The position numbers and the translations under genes were made by a program. Shown piece by piece: positions 1-11,387 of a DNA stretch of 64,000 nucleotides. This DNA comes from Hofstenia miamia (taxonomy: Eukaryota; Xenacoelomorpha; Acoela): positions 200,265 to 264,264 of the forward strand of contig SCFE01000079.1 of NCBI GenBank assembly GCA_004352715.1. Reading direction: 5' to 3'. Below the pieces are notes generated by a model. The model saw only the letters and a list, made by a program, of their open reading frames with translations. It was not told the origin of the DNA and made no database searches. Positions within the stretch are counted from its first letter, which is position 1. The number at the start of each line of letters is the position of its first letter.

Positions 1-1249
1 TTTTGTTGTACTTTTTAGCACTTTTTCATGTACATAAATTAGGTCTGTTAAATTTAAATTTCAAGTTCTAGCCAAGCTGTTTAATAATTTGATTATGGCA
101 AATGAGTGGCTTGTGCATTTCAAGCTTTTTCCACTACAGAACCAGGCTCTTTTTGACATTGAACATTCTCAAATCTTCCAAATTATTATTTAATAGACAC
201 CTCTCTCTCAGAAAATCTTATTGTAAGTATCCATTTTGACAGAAATTCAGAAGAATTGAGATTTCATAGAATGAAAAAAGTACCAACTGGTATAAATCTA
301 AGGGTATGCAGATGTTTTACCCCCATGTGCTTTTGCCTCTGAAATTTTGCCTTACTGTATTTTTGCCCTATGTGTCTCTGACTATTTTTAAAGTCTAAAA
401 CAACAGTCCACAGCCATTTTATACATTTTTAGTGGTAGGATATTTAATTTCATATTTATTAATGTTGCAATTTCTTAATATCATATTTTCAATAGCATAA
501 TTGTTACAAATGACTTTTCCTAAACCTATCTCAAAGCCATATTTCTTCATCACTTTATAAGTGTAAGACCTTAGCCAAGGTCTCAAATGAATGTTTCATA
601 AACCTAAGCCCTAAACCCTAATTCCCAAAGTTCAGGCAATCCCTATGGAAACAGGATATTTCATCTTCTGCGAGCTATGTGCTCTCATAAGAAATCAGAT
701 CAAATGTGTTGGTGAAAATGGTCAACATTTGTTTCTGAAATGCACAACTTCAAGGTTGTGCATTTAAAATTGAGACCTATTTCCAAATGAGGTCCTAACA
801 TCAAAATAATAAAAGCCTTAATCCATGTGAAAAAATTTTTTATCATGGTTATAAGTCAGTATTTTCAGAAAATATGTATTGCCTTTCCACAATTGCAGAG
901 TCAATAGGTTCAGCTTTCATTACACAATAAGATAGTTAATTACATCCATTTTAATCCATTCTAGCTTAGCAGGGCCAATGTCAATGCCTAATTTCACTAT
1001 GTTGTTTTCATCAATCTGCAGTTAATGTTGTGGCTTTAAGATAGGATAGGTTGATATGAGCATAGAATTTTAGCTGTTGCAGTTATTGTTCTAAGATCTT
1101 GATAGGAATATATTTGTTTCTGTCTTTATTATACTTGATGCTGGTTGTCAGCTGGTTGTAGGAACACTACAGATAGTGGCATTTCCGGAAATTTAATACA
1201 ATTTCTTATTAATCACCAGCAGGCAGTTCTATGATTTATTGTAATAATT
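1..1249. other. no gene recognised
   Basis: AT-rich non-coding sequence with very few CpG dinucleotides. I see no long open frame, terminal repeat or RNA gene. Confidence 0.5.
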
Positions 1250-2260
1250 GTCTATTGAATGGGGTATCCTATTCTGTAGATGCAGTTATGATAGTGTAGC
1301 ATTTTTGTTCAAAAGAGTTTAGTGCCACATATTGTACCCCACATGTACTTTCTGCAAGTATCAGTTAGGACATGTACATCATGAGGTGTGATTGTCAACT
1401 TGTTAATGATTAGTGTAATCAGTAGTGTGCCCAAAGGATTCTTCTTATTGACTATTCTCAAGCAATATTTTGTGTTCTTTCCAGGTGGAAGCATCATTTA
1501 AATGTGCTGTATAATAGCCAATTCTGCAGATTGGTGGAGATAGGAATAATCAGTAGCTGTGATTGCTGTGCAGATGTTATTAACCTTACTAAAAGTATTG
1601 ATTGAATGACAAAATGCAAAAGATGAATGAATATCAGTGATTGATAATGGAGCTTATTTCTCTGCAATATTTTGTAAGATTGAGCCTGTAATAATATCTT
1701 AAGTGTGAGGCATTTGTCCACTATTAGACAATGTTGAGGGCAAACATGGGGGTAGAGATCTGTGTGTGTGTGTGTAATAGTGCTGCAGTGGAATCATGGA
1801 AGTCTTGTAATCTCAGAACAATAAAATTTTGTGGTTTTAGTATAAAGAATTTACCCAGACTAAATTCCAGTTCATGGCCTTCAGCAACAACAATGTTGCT
1901 TTGTTCAAAATCTTTTAAGATTATTGCCAAACAAATTTTATTGATGTTGGCAAGGTAGTAAGCCAGTAACATTTTATTCAAAAGAATCTAAGAAACACAA
2001 GATCATCTTTGCTGGCAGCTTTCCAGAGATCATTTTGCAGATGCAGATCTCTGACTGAATGCAGATGATAGAGGAGTGTGAATTGCAGCAGCATTTTTTA
2101 GACTGTGGTAAAATAAGTGGTTGTAGCACTGTCTCTTCTGTAATTCTAGATTGTAATGTCTGTTTAGCATAAGAAGTATTTTAGTGCCCTTTTTGGACAA
2201 CTCTGTGAATTTTCTAACTGATGTGTACAATGCATGGGTGGTCTGTCATTATAATCACAG
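1250..2260 (-). pseudogene. decayed Ty3/gypsy-like pol relic (RT connection/RNase H)
   Basis: Read on the minus strand, the open pieces at 2230-2030, 1981-1724, 1720-1494 and 1497-1309 follow one another and loosely resemble the end of a Ty3/gypsy RT followed by RNase H. The first piece has the spacing of the 'L..L.KKGTK' connection segment. The second has EGHE-(L)EFSLGKF followed by a hydrophobic helix, placed like the EGHE.P..F.S..L stretch of gypsy RNase H. No catalytic residue is certain and the pieces are separated by stops. This is inference from pattern only; the segment could be chance or another retroelement class. A short (GT)n run lies at about 1,760-1,772. Confidence 0.3.
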
Positions 2261-3243
2261 CAATCAGCAATTAACTTATAATATGTGTACAAAGGTTTTA
2301 TATATGGTGCATTCTTTAATCTAATTCTAATAACAGATTGTAAGCATATTTGAAAACTGAATTAACTGTTGTAATTGTAACCTAAAGTTTAGTTTCTAAG
2401 CACAGTGGCACCATTGTGCACCAAAAAATGTAGGGCAATTTTTATTCTTGTAACTGTTTAAAAAATTTTCTACAATAGCATTGGGGATGTAAGAAAAAAA
2501 ATCAGTTCCCACACAGCATTTAAATAAGTTTTCTTTACAAATGTAAATGAAAATATAGAAATTTTAGGGCGAATTGACCTCATTTCAATTTGCAAACTAC
2601 AAAAATTACTTTTCTGACAATGGCAAAGAAAATTATGAGAGGGGCAGTCCTGCTATAGAGCTACGCCACAGGCTGAACTTTTAAATTTGCCACCATTACA
2701 TGCTAAATTCAATTTACATTCATAAGTTGTGCATTCAAATAAAAATGACAATCACAGAGGAATCACACTTTCTGTGTGAATGAGCTGGCATTAAATTCAG
2801 CTAATAAATTGCGTCTGAATCTATTTCAATCTCAAACATTTGAGCGTAAAAGGAATCGCAAGAAGTGAATGATTACGTTTAGCATTGATTGGCTAAAATA
2901 CTCAACTATTTCCACTATTACCCGCCAAATCAACATTATATCACAACATAATAATGTTTTGCTTCAAGTAGTTTATTCATTGCCTTTATATCTGTTGGGA
3001 GTGGGTATAATTATAGACTATTTTAGCGGCTGAAACAGTTATTAGCAGTAAATCAGACAAGCTCATACTGTGTCATGTGCACAACACGCAGCCCTGGTTG
3101 AACGCATTTATGAGCCTGCTATTGAAAAGGCGGCTCATCAATGCTAGACGAATGATCTGTGGAACAAGCATTTGATTACTAATGTTTATGGCCAACAAGA
3201 TACAGTTTCTTAGTCAGCCTTAATAATGGCTGCATATGGTTAG
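2261..3243. other. no gene recognised; CpG reappears after 2.8 kb
   Basis: No coding signal is convincing. From about 2,800 the sequence carries more CpG than its surroundings and includes ATTGG/CCAAT-type motifs near 2,890, so an old promoter or the body of the neighbouring hAT element are both possible. Confidence 0.35.
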
Positions 3244-3600
3244 GTGAAATACATATTTATATTTAAGTCCATATATCCAAAACATGAAAGTTTGGACATG
3301 CACTTAGCACCTGTAGATTTATTCAAATATCTAGAGAAAACTGGCCTATGTGAATGCTTTGAAGAAATATATTCTTTATTAAACATCATTCTAAGCATTC
3401 CTGTATCAACTGCTTCTGTTGAAAGAAGTTTTTCTTTCATGAAAAGAATAAAAAGTTTCCTTCGGATTACTACTTGCCAAGATAGGCTTACGAACTTAGC
3501 AATAGTTTCGATTGAAAAATAATTACTTCTTGATATAAGAAAGAATGGTGAACGATTTTATGATGCTGTAATTGATAATTTTACGAAAAAAGAACATTGA
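3244..3600 (+). pseudogene. hAT transposase C-terminal (dimerisation) domain, truncated
   Basis: The open frame 3244-3522 contains the hallmark of the hAT-family C-terminal dimerisation domain: IPVSTASVERSFS, then MKRIKSFLR, then DRLTNLAIVSIEK. A TAA at 3520-3522 interrupts it, but the same frame continues to a TGA at 3598-3600 with LLLDIRKNGERFYDAVIDNF, so the native protein ended there. The upstream catalytic part is missing. The domain mediates transposase oligomerisation in hAT enzymes and related ZMYM/ZBED-type host proteins. Only about 118 codons remain, so this is a dead fragment. It keeps more CpG than flanking DNA. The closest hAT subgroup cannot be told by eye. Confidence 0.8.
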
Positions 3601-3731
3601 TTAAATCTAGTATTTAAATAGAATTTTTATCACTGAATTCTATTAAGTTGAATGAATGAGGCATTTATTGTTCAATTTATATTATATTTAACATTTGTAT
3701 TGCCCTTTACATAGAGAGTGTGTTAATCCCC

Positions 3732-4648
3732 CCCAGATAACAATTTTGGTTGTTTTTACGTTGTTTATGGTTGTTTCATACTTTTGGTTGTTGCAGCAAC
3801 CATTAACATCCTAAAAACAACCATTAATACTAATTAGAGCAACTAAAAATATGATAATTTAAGATTCAAGCAGATGCTTGCAAATAGAATTCACTTCATC
3901 ATTTTGATTACTAGATCATTTTTATATAAAGAACAGAATTGCAAAAAGCTTTTTTGAAATATTAAATTTGTGAAAAATTATAATATACTTGGTAAGCAAA
4001 TTTTCAAAATAATTTATTCATGAATATTTGGACACCTTCAAATTATCTGTCAGATAAAAAAGTTACATTTGAGAAGAAAGTTACATTGAAGAAAAAAAAT
4101 ATTATGATTTAAAAAANNNNNNNNNNNNNNNNNNNNNNNNNNNNNNNNNNNNNNNNNNNNNNNNNNNNNNNNNNNNNNNNNNNNNNNNNNNNNNNNNNNN
4201 NNNNNNNNNNNNNNNNNNNNNNNNNNNNNNNNNNNNNNNNNNNNNNNNNNNNNNNNNNNNNNNNNNNNNNNNNNNNNNNNNNNNNNNNNNNNNNNNNNNN
4301 NNNNNNNNNNNNNNNNNNNNNNNNNNNNNNNNNNNNNNNATTACTGTTCTGCCCTTTGTTGGGCTTGTGTTAGTTTAAACAGCAATGTTTAAACTGATTA
4401 TCAATATAAATTTGATGTATTGCATATAAAAGTAATGCTAGAACAATCATGGGCAACATAAAATAATGTTGTTACGACCTAAAAATAGTGCTTTTTTATT
4501 CAGAAAAAACAACCAAAAAGCTACCTAATATGACATTGTTGGAACAACATTGTTTAGACCAGTCAAAAGGGTACCATTTCAATGTTAAAACAACCATAAA
4601 AAAGCAACTAAAAAACAACGTTGTTTAGACCAAAATTTGTTATCTGGG
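3732..4648. mobile_element. inverted-repeat DNA element (MITE-like) around an assembly gap
   Basis: The left end reads CCCAGATAACAATTTTGG and the right end, on the opposite strand, reads CCCAGATAACAAATTTTGG. Both are followed by many GGTTGTTT/AACAACC subterminal repeats. The interior includes a 223-bp run of N. No coding sequence is visible. I could not find a matching target-site duplication at either end, so the superfamily is open. The exact outer base is uncertain by a few positions because of a C-run on the left. Confidence 0.6.
4117..4339. other. assembly gap (223 N)
   Basis: Run of undetermined bases inside the inverted-repeat element; the left edge is an A-run. Confidence 0.99.
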
Positions 4649-5382
4649 ACTGGTACAATGGGTAGGAATTTGAACCACCTCAGATCTCTAAGCTGTACCA
4701 TAGTGGGGCAGAGGAGGTCAAAACACTGACATGTATATTAGCAGTGTGTGTGATTGGGTTGCTGCTCTTGCACTAGGAAAATAGTTTCTACCAACACCTG
4801 AACTGTCAATCAAATGTAAGAGTGGACTCCTAGTGTGGTGTGAGTGGTTAACTCAATGTCTGAGGTTGGATGACTGTTCCAGTGTTTCACTGTTGCTCAG
4901 AAGGTCTGTGACAGAATTTGCTTCATCAAAATTTGAATAAAAAAATAATATAAATTTGTATCTCAATTGTCAGGATTGTATGTATTTTGTGTGCACACAC
5001 TGGAGAAGGCAACGTGTGTGGTGGTGGAACTAAAACTCTTGGATGGGTCACAGAATCATCAAATTATTCCTTATGGAGGTAATCTAGCTCAGGCATTTCA
5101 ATATATGTATTACTGCTGTCTGTGATAAATTCAATTCTTATTTGTTTTTAAATTTAGTGTGTTCTAAATTTTTTATTGTTCTTTTTCAAGATTGGAAGTT
5201 ACAAGTTGTTTTGTTGTTTAACAAGTAATTGTTGCATTCAAGTACCTGAACAATAAGTGGCTAGCTTCTTTGTTTTATTATTGTTTGTTGTTTGGAAAGG
5301 CATGAATGAATACACCTTGTCACCTACATAGTGTCATTTGCTATAGAGGTGTTTGTGTCAAGTATTTCATGTAGCTTGGTTA
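4649..5382. other. no gene recognised
   Basis: Non-coding AT-rich DNA; nothing assignable. Confidence 0.4.
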
Positions 5383-6686
5383 CAGTTGTCACCAAAAGTC
5401 TGAAACCACCCACACATGATTAAGATTTTATTATTTCTTGAACAGATATCTATGTTCTGGTTACTCCAAATTTAATACTTAGTGTTGAATCAACATAATA
5501 ACTTTGTTCTGATAGATAAATGACCTTTAAATTTGAAACTTGCATTAAAGGCATGCTTTAACATCATCATTCTCTCTTCAAATATCTATTGCAATAGCTG
5601 AATTTTTGACTAAACTCCATGCTCAAATCATTGTTCTTCATTCAGAAAACTGCTCTTAACAGCAAATTGCAGTGAAATTCAACATCTTGAAGAAAGGAGT
5701 AAAGAAAACAATACACTGATTTGAAAATATCAATGAATACCAATCATGGAAATTCATTGGCTGTCCAAAATGCACAACTATCAGAATTGACCATTCATTT
5801 TTACAATATGGGTTAGCCATCTTGAATGGACAGCATCTCAGATTTGCAACAAATTGCGTTTTATGCAGACTTTACCAAGTTGAAATACTATTAGGCACTG
5901 CTTGCAAGTAAAATTTAACCTCAAATAAAAAATTCCAGCCTTTGTTATCAAAAAGAAACATTTGAGACAAAAGAAAGTTTTGCAGAAGATTGAGATCTTG
6001 GACTGCAGAAATTGTGTGTTCATTGGCCAGTTGGTAAGAACTATTGCCTAAAATACATCCAACTACCATTTAAAAACTGCCTCAGATTATGGTTTGGGGA
6101 GCAATCTCTGCAAAAGGACGTGCCACCATCACATTCATTCCTCCAGGAACCATGATGAATGAACAAAGATGCCTAGAAATTTTGAAAAAAAGCTTCCAAA
6201 TCACATGGGTTTCACTTGTGCAAATATTTCCAGCAAGATGGAGTGCCATGTCACACAGCAAAGTTGATTCAAAGCTGACTCCAACGTCAAATTTGGAGCC
6301 AAGGCTGGGGTCAAGCCCAGACTTGAACCTAATTGAAAATTGTTGGAGCATTCTCAAGAAGAAAGTGCCTTTTAAGTACTCAAATTCCATGGAAGGCTCA
6401 AAGCAGAACATTTGGACCACCTGGATGCAAGAGATTCTGTCAAAATTTTGCAAATCTCTAATTGATTCAATGCCTTGAAGAATCCAGCAGGTGTTGGCCA
6501 ACAATAGACATTCTTTTTTCTGGTAAAGAGTGTTTTGAATAAAAGCTTTTGTATTTCATTCTGTATTTGCGCTTGTTTTTAGAAATTAAACATATTACAT
6601 AAAATCATTCATGAGGGCAAAATTCTATCATAAATTTGGATATTTTGATTTGAAGCAGGGTGGTCTTAGACTTTTGGTGACAACTG
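5383..6686 (+). mobile_element. complete Tc1/mariner-type transposon, inactive
   Basis: A 1,304-bp element is flanked on both sides by TA (5381-5382 and 6687-6688), the target site of Tc1/mariner elements. The terminal inverted repeats are about 29 bp: the left starts CAGTTGTCACCAAAAGTCTG at 5383, and the right (6658-6686) is its complement with 2 mismatches. The length is typical for Tc1-like elements. The single gene inside, on the plus strand, is broken, so the copy cannot mobilise itself. Confidence 0.93.
5650..6478 (+). pseudogene. Tc1-like transposase pseudogene
   Basis: The open segment 6089-6478 starts with MVWGAISAKG, the conserved block around the second half of the Tc1 DDE domain, and later has SSPDLNLIENCWSILKKKV, the conserved PDLNPIE region with the third catalytic acidic residue. 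The QDNAPCH-type block with the second Asp is not recognisable: the sequence between the two motifs is shortened or shifted. The N-terminal paired-like HTH region (about 5650-6080) is present only as stop-ridden sequence. It lies wholly inside the terminal inverted repeats at 5383-6686. A minus-strand open frame over the same bases is a shadow. Confidence 0.88.
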
Positions 6687-6869
6687 TATAAGATCTTTCA
6701 CATAATCATTATTGGTGGTTGTTTTATATTTTGTATCCAACATGGTAAGCAGTTTTACAGCTTCATGGCAAAAAGTGACTTTTAAAAGTGTCATGACTGT
6801 TATGGAGTGCACTAATGTATTATAGAAATATTCAATGTGTGCAAAAATGTATATTTAGTATTTACTGCT

Positions 6870-7495
6870 GATGTGTGTTATGGCTACTTTTATTAACTGG
6901 ATTAAAGTTTTGTTTAAGTATTCAATTACACCATTGCTTTGTAGATATTAATGTGCAGCATGTTTGTGAAAAATTTCCAATTGTTGATGTAGTTATTGTG
7001 CCAATGAGCCTCCAATTGGCTGCTGTGGCCAGTATTATTGTTGACATTGCATTGAAGTGTAATATCCAAGTATGCACAAGAGCAGTTGCAACAGTATGAA
7101 CTGTTTAATAAGTTATGGGAACCATTCTAAAATATTTAGTAAAGTTGTCAACAATGACAAAGATGTATTGGTATCCTTCATTATCTTTAAAAAATTGTTC
7201 AGTTTCAATGTGGACTATGTTGTTAGGTCCAGACAATGTTATTTTCTATAGTTCAACACATTGCATGTGAAAGTAATACAGTAGTGCAGATGAATTGTGT
7301 GTTTATTGCAAATTTGGTTTGAATAATGCCAGTATGTCCTCACTTATGGAATTCTCTTGTTATGTTGTGTTTGTAGTATTCAAGAATTACAGTACAATTG
7401 TGGTATTTTCCTCTTACAAAGAGAAGCCCATTATTAGTGGTTAGTTGCCATTTATAGTTATTGAAGTATTTAGATAGAGTGTTTTAACTGGTAAT
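6870..7495 (-). pseudogene. Ty3/gypsy integrase relic (HHCC and start of core)
   Basis: Translated on the minus strand this gives ILEYYKHNITREFHK, a stop, then GHTGIIQTKF, matching the H-x-H part of a retroelement integrase zinc domain. It is followed by ETEQFFKDNEGYQYIFVIVDNFTKY, cognate to the first catalytic segment (HMDLxxF..YxYLLVxIDxFTKY) also seen at 53.1 kb. Here the usual MD is replaced by IE. Several stops interrupt it. It ends exactly where the LTR-like sequence at 7496 begins, so it is either flanking debris of an older copy or was joined by rearrangement. Confidence 0.65.
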
Positions 7496-8641
7496 TGTAG
7501 CATCCTCTACCAGGCTTCAACATCCAATTTCTCTATTATACTATTATAATTAGAGTGATACACTAGTGGGTAGGGATGTACTAATCATATGCTGCTTAAT
7601 TTCCACATTACTAACTCTATTAACTGTAATTAATCAATGGTATAATGAACACTATTTAGGTGATGAAGCTTCACAGTGTCCTTTCTGATTGTTGGTGATT
7701 GAGCATCCACCCAAGGCTGATCTCCAAATCAAGTAACCACCATTCTTCTACATTCCAAGTGAATGAGTTTCACCTCTCAGCTCAATTAAGTAACTTATGT
7801 GTATCCTATCCTAGCTTGGTGCATACTCAAGACTGGCACAACTTGACTTAGTCTCAATTTGTAAAGTGTACTGTATATTTGCAACCTTAATTGTTACTAG
7901 CTGCTTAACTAATTATGTATTTAGCCATTACTGAAATATATTGGCTTTAATTAACTAAATAAATATCTAGCATGTTCCTACCCTACATGTAATAATCAAT
8001 ACATGCTCAGTCACATTATCAGTCACATTATAGTCATTAATTTGGATCTGAAATGATATAGATATAAATTCCTACATTCAGCTTACCAGAATTATTTTGA
8101 ATTACTTATTGTTAATACATGTAAGAAAGTGATTGATAGTTAGCTAAATGGAAATAAAAACTCTTAATTGCATCCTTGGCATAAGTGAATTTTCATGGTT
8201 CAGAACAAGGAACCTAGAATCATTCCTGTTATAGGATCTTTGCCACTACTGAACACCAACCATTTAGCTGAACATTTTATTAGATAATCAGACCATAATA
8301 AGAAAAAAAGTATAAGAATTCCAAAGAAATTTCTTTATCAATTGTTACAATGAATTTCAATCTATTTATAGTTAACTCAAAAAAGTACCTGTTGATTTCA
8401 AATTTCAAATTTTTTGTCTGCCAGTATGGCTAAAAATAATGGACGCAAATTTGCCCCCTTTTTTTCACCAAATTAGTAGAATCCACAAGTACTAATTGTT
8501 AATCTTTTCATTGATAATTTCTTAGTTGCAATATATAAAATTAATTTATGATCTATTTTTTAATCAAATTTCAGTTCAATCTTAGCTCTTCTTTTAATGA
8601 CTATTTCTTTAGCAGCTTGATTAGTTTTGGGTTATGCTACA
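7496..8641 (-). mobile_element. LTR-like sequence, minus orientation, enlarged
   Basis: It begins TGTAGCATCC and ends ATGCTACA, the short inverted ends of a retroelement LTR. Its 7,496-7,970 and 8,480-8,641 parts match, in reverse complement, the sequence at 10,796-11,387; the extra 500 bp or so in the middle is absent from that copy. No polypurine tract or primer-binding site is clear beside it, and no target duplication flanks it. Confidence 0.6.
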
Positions 8642-8890
8642 CTATTCATGATGTTGCCACTCTTATTAGTTTGATTAATGTTTGATTTAATTTCTCTACA
8701 GCTCCATTCACCTGTGGATGATATGCTGTTGTTCACTTGCTGACTATCTCTATTAGTTTCACCAAATCTTGAAACAGTCCACTCTTGAATTGTGGTCCCT
8801 TGTCAGTTATTATCATTTGCATTGGACCAAATTTTAGGACCCACTCCTTCATCACTATTCCAGCTGTTGTTTCTACTGTTGTTTTTTCAT
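8642..8890 (-). pseudogene. Ty3/gypsy integrase core fragment
   Basis: The minus-strand translation gives KFGPMQMIITDKGPQFKS, the integrase core around the second catalytic Asp, followed by TTAYHPQVNGAVEKLNQTL with the third catalytic residue (Glu) in NGxxE. One stop lies between. It abuts the LTR-like sequence at 8641 and lacks the integrase C-terminal tail. Upstream it is cut off from RNase H by a copied piece of LTR (8,888-9,160). Confidence 0.85.
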
Positions 8891-9160
8891 AGCTAACTGG
8901 AAAATGTACCTGTTGATTTCAAAATTTGAATTGTTTGTCTGCCAATATGGCTAAAAATAATAGAAGTGAATTCTCCCCCTTTGTTTTGCCAAAATTAGTA
9001 AGACCAACAAATATTCATTATAATCAATTTCACTGATATTTCTTGGTTGCATTATACAAACTAATCTAGGTTGATAATAAAGTTTTATAATATCGTTTTT
9101 AATCACATTTTCAAATCAATCTTTGTTTTTTTCCTCTGACTATCTTTTGTTAGCAGCTTT
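8888..9160 (-). repeat. second copy of an LTR segment
   Basis: This segment repeats 8,372-8,640 in the same orientation with moderate divergence; shared landmarks are GTACCTGTTGATTTCAAA and TATGGCTAAAAATAAT. It interrupts the pol order between RNase H and integrase. Confidence 0.7.
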
Positions 9161-9164
9161 TATT

Positions 9165-10790
9165 TTATTTGCAATTGAGGCTGGGTAGCTTCTTGAGTTC
9201 TGTCTTCAAATTATTTAAATCTTGTTGGTGATTCCATGTCAATTGCAATGGTGTTTTCCATCTCAACAAATTGGACATGTGTATAGTTTTTTTTGCTATG
9301 TTAGGTATGAAAGCCTGATAGTAGTTGGAGAAGACTAGTATTTGCACAATATCCTTTTTGTTATTAAGTGGAGTGATTATATTAATTGTGTCACAGGTGT
9401 CTTCTTTTAAGCTAATTTTACCTTTTTGATCTGTTGACCAAGGAAAATAGGTGATGTTTGCAAAAGTTAACTTTTATTACCATTAACATTAAGTTCTGAA
9501 TTCTTGAGTAAGCTTAGGCTCTTATCAAGTTTAGTGATGTGTTCTGCTGGTGTCTTTGATGCAAAAAGTATGCATCTATGTATGTTACAATGCCTTTGTC
9601 TGGCTGTTTGTTGTCATTTTACAGGACTCTCTCACTTAGTGTTTAAATGCTGCAAGGGCATTACAATGCCATTTGAACAAGCCATTCAGAGTGATAAAGG
9701 CTGTTTTTTGATATCTCTTTTGTGTATGGTTACCTGCTAATATGCTTTGCAAAGATCTAGAGTTGTAAATAATGAGTTTTGACCTGCTGTAAAAAGGATT
9801 TATTCAATGTGTGGTAGAAGGTAAGAGTCCTTTTTTGTTATATTATTTGGTTTATAAAAGTCAATACATAATCAGTATTTATTGTTCTGCTTAATGAAAA
9901 CAGTTGTTGCTGCATACAGAATTTTCAATGGTTGGATAACACCATTAATTAGTAAGTCTGAAATTATGTTTGATTACTCATGTTTCACATTTTCTGGTAC
10001 TGGACAAACTGGTTGGCTTATCAAGTTGTTATTGATGATATTAATATAATGCTCCTCTTTTATTGCTTTCCCTATGCTAATAGTGTTAAAATTGAAAATT
10101 GCTTTTGTTTAATTACTTGATTTTATTGTTGGAAAGTGTAGATCAAGTGTGGTTTTTCATTCAATACTGGAATTGAGTTAGATTTGTTGTTGGTTTCAAT
10201 AAATTCAAGCAAAAGTATTGGTTTTTTGTCTGACAATGGCAATGATTGATGCTGCAAGTATTGTTATATTACCTGGTGTTATATTGATAAGTTTATTTCT
10301 TTTATTTAAATTGGCTGTAATGGCTGTATTATTGCAGCATTTGAGTATAGATGTCAGTATAATGACTATTTTGGTGTTTATGCCCTGTTAATCATTGATT
10401 ACAATGTCAGAATTAAGTGGTTGATTTAATGCAAGTGAAATGAAGTGCCAACTAAAAGGATCCATTTTGATGGTTTTAAATGAGTGTAATGAAATTATTT
10501 CATTGTTGAGTGATTGTGGATGTGTGGTGATATCTGTGTTTATTGGATCAATGGTAAGTGTTTTGTTCATAAGTTGATAATTCAGTGGAATTCTTTCCCA
10601 AGTATTAATCCATATGGTTGGTTAGAGAGACTATCAGTACATCTTGGTTGAATTTGTTGTTTAAAATGCTAAATTAAAATTCATTTATTAATCCCTTTGT
10701 GTCTACATAGTTGCCAGAAGTATTAATTAATCTGTGGTTATGCAGTTAATTTGTGATGAATTAATGCTGGTTTGATTTGTGCAGGTGTCT
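9165..10790 (-). pseudogene. Ty3/gypsy protease-RT-RNase H relic
   Basis: Minus-strand reading from about 10,570 down to 9,165 shows successive RT blocks broken by stops: a gypsy-like segment with GVIQP and LYAATTVFIKQNNKYWLCIDF (fingers), FTTLDLCKAY (first catalytic Asp), DIKKQPLSLWMACSNGIVMP, TYIDAYFLHQR at the place of the AYIDDILV catalytic loop (second Asp of the pair now Ala), and FSNYYQAFIPNIAKKT, the connection before RNase H. Protease sequence may be present upstream (10,388-10,570) but has no recognisable DTG. The fragment belongs to the same lineage as the element at 53-57 kb, judging by that shared connection segment. CpG is nearly absent. Confidence 0.85.
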
Positions 10791-10795
10791 GCAAT

Positions 10796-11387
10796 TGTAG
10801 CATAATCCATAACAAATCAAGCTGCTAAAGAATATAGTAAGTCAAAGAAGAATTAAGATCAAACTGAGATTTGATTATAAATAAATCATAAATTAATTAC
10901 ACTGGTATCTCAAAATTTTCAATTTCTTGAAATTTTGCCAATATATTTCAATAAAGGCAGATTGAATAGTTATTTCAGCAGCTAGTGACATTCAAGGTTG
11001 CAAGTATATAGTACACTTTACAAATTGAGACTAAGTTGAATTGTGTTGAGCTTTGAGTAAGCACCAAGCTAGGATAGGGCACATATAAGTTGCTTCACTG
11101 AGCTGAGAGGTGGAACTCATTCAACAGCAATTGAAAGAAGTGGTTGTTACTCAATCTGGAGATCAGCTTTAGGCAGATGCCTGACCATCAACAGCTGGTA
11201 AAGACACTGCAAGGCTTCCTCAGTAAATAGTGCTTATTATATCATCCCTTAATTATAGTTATTGGAGTTTAATAATATAGAAGCTAAGCAGTTTAGGAAT
11301 GGTATATCTCTACCTGCTAGTAAACCACAAAAGTTATATCTTAATAATAGAGGAGTTGTATATCAAAGACTGGTAGAGGATGCTACA
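10796..11387 (+). mobile_element. LTR-like sequence, plus orientation
   Basis: 592 bp beginning TGTAGCATAA and ending GGATGCTACA. It matches the reverse complement of the LTR-like sequence at 7,496-8,641. Because the two are inverted they cannot be the two LTRs of one intact element. It probably leads a second, plus-strand element whose gag region follows. Confidence 0.65.

Noticed and set aside
3725-3745. piggyBac-type end (TTAA followed by CCC)
   Set aside because: There is no TTAA at the other end, and the C-run makes the boundary ambiguous.
5838-6504. Minus-strand frames over the first Tc1 element (61, 65 and 140 codons)
   Set aside because: They overlap the plus-strand transposase blocks and have no family signature; shadows.
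7496-11387. Interpreting the two arms as the LTRs of one complete element
   Set aside because: They are inverted, not direct, repeats, and neither is followed by a convincing primer-binding site.
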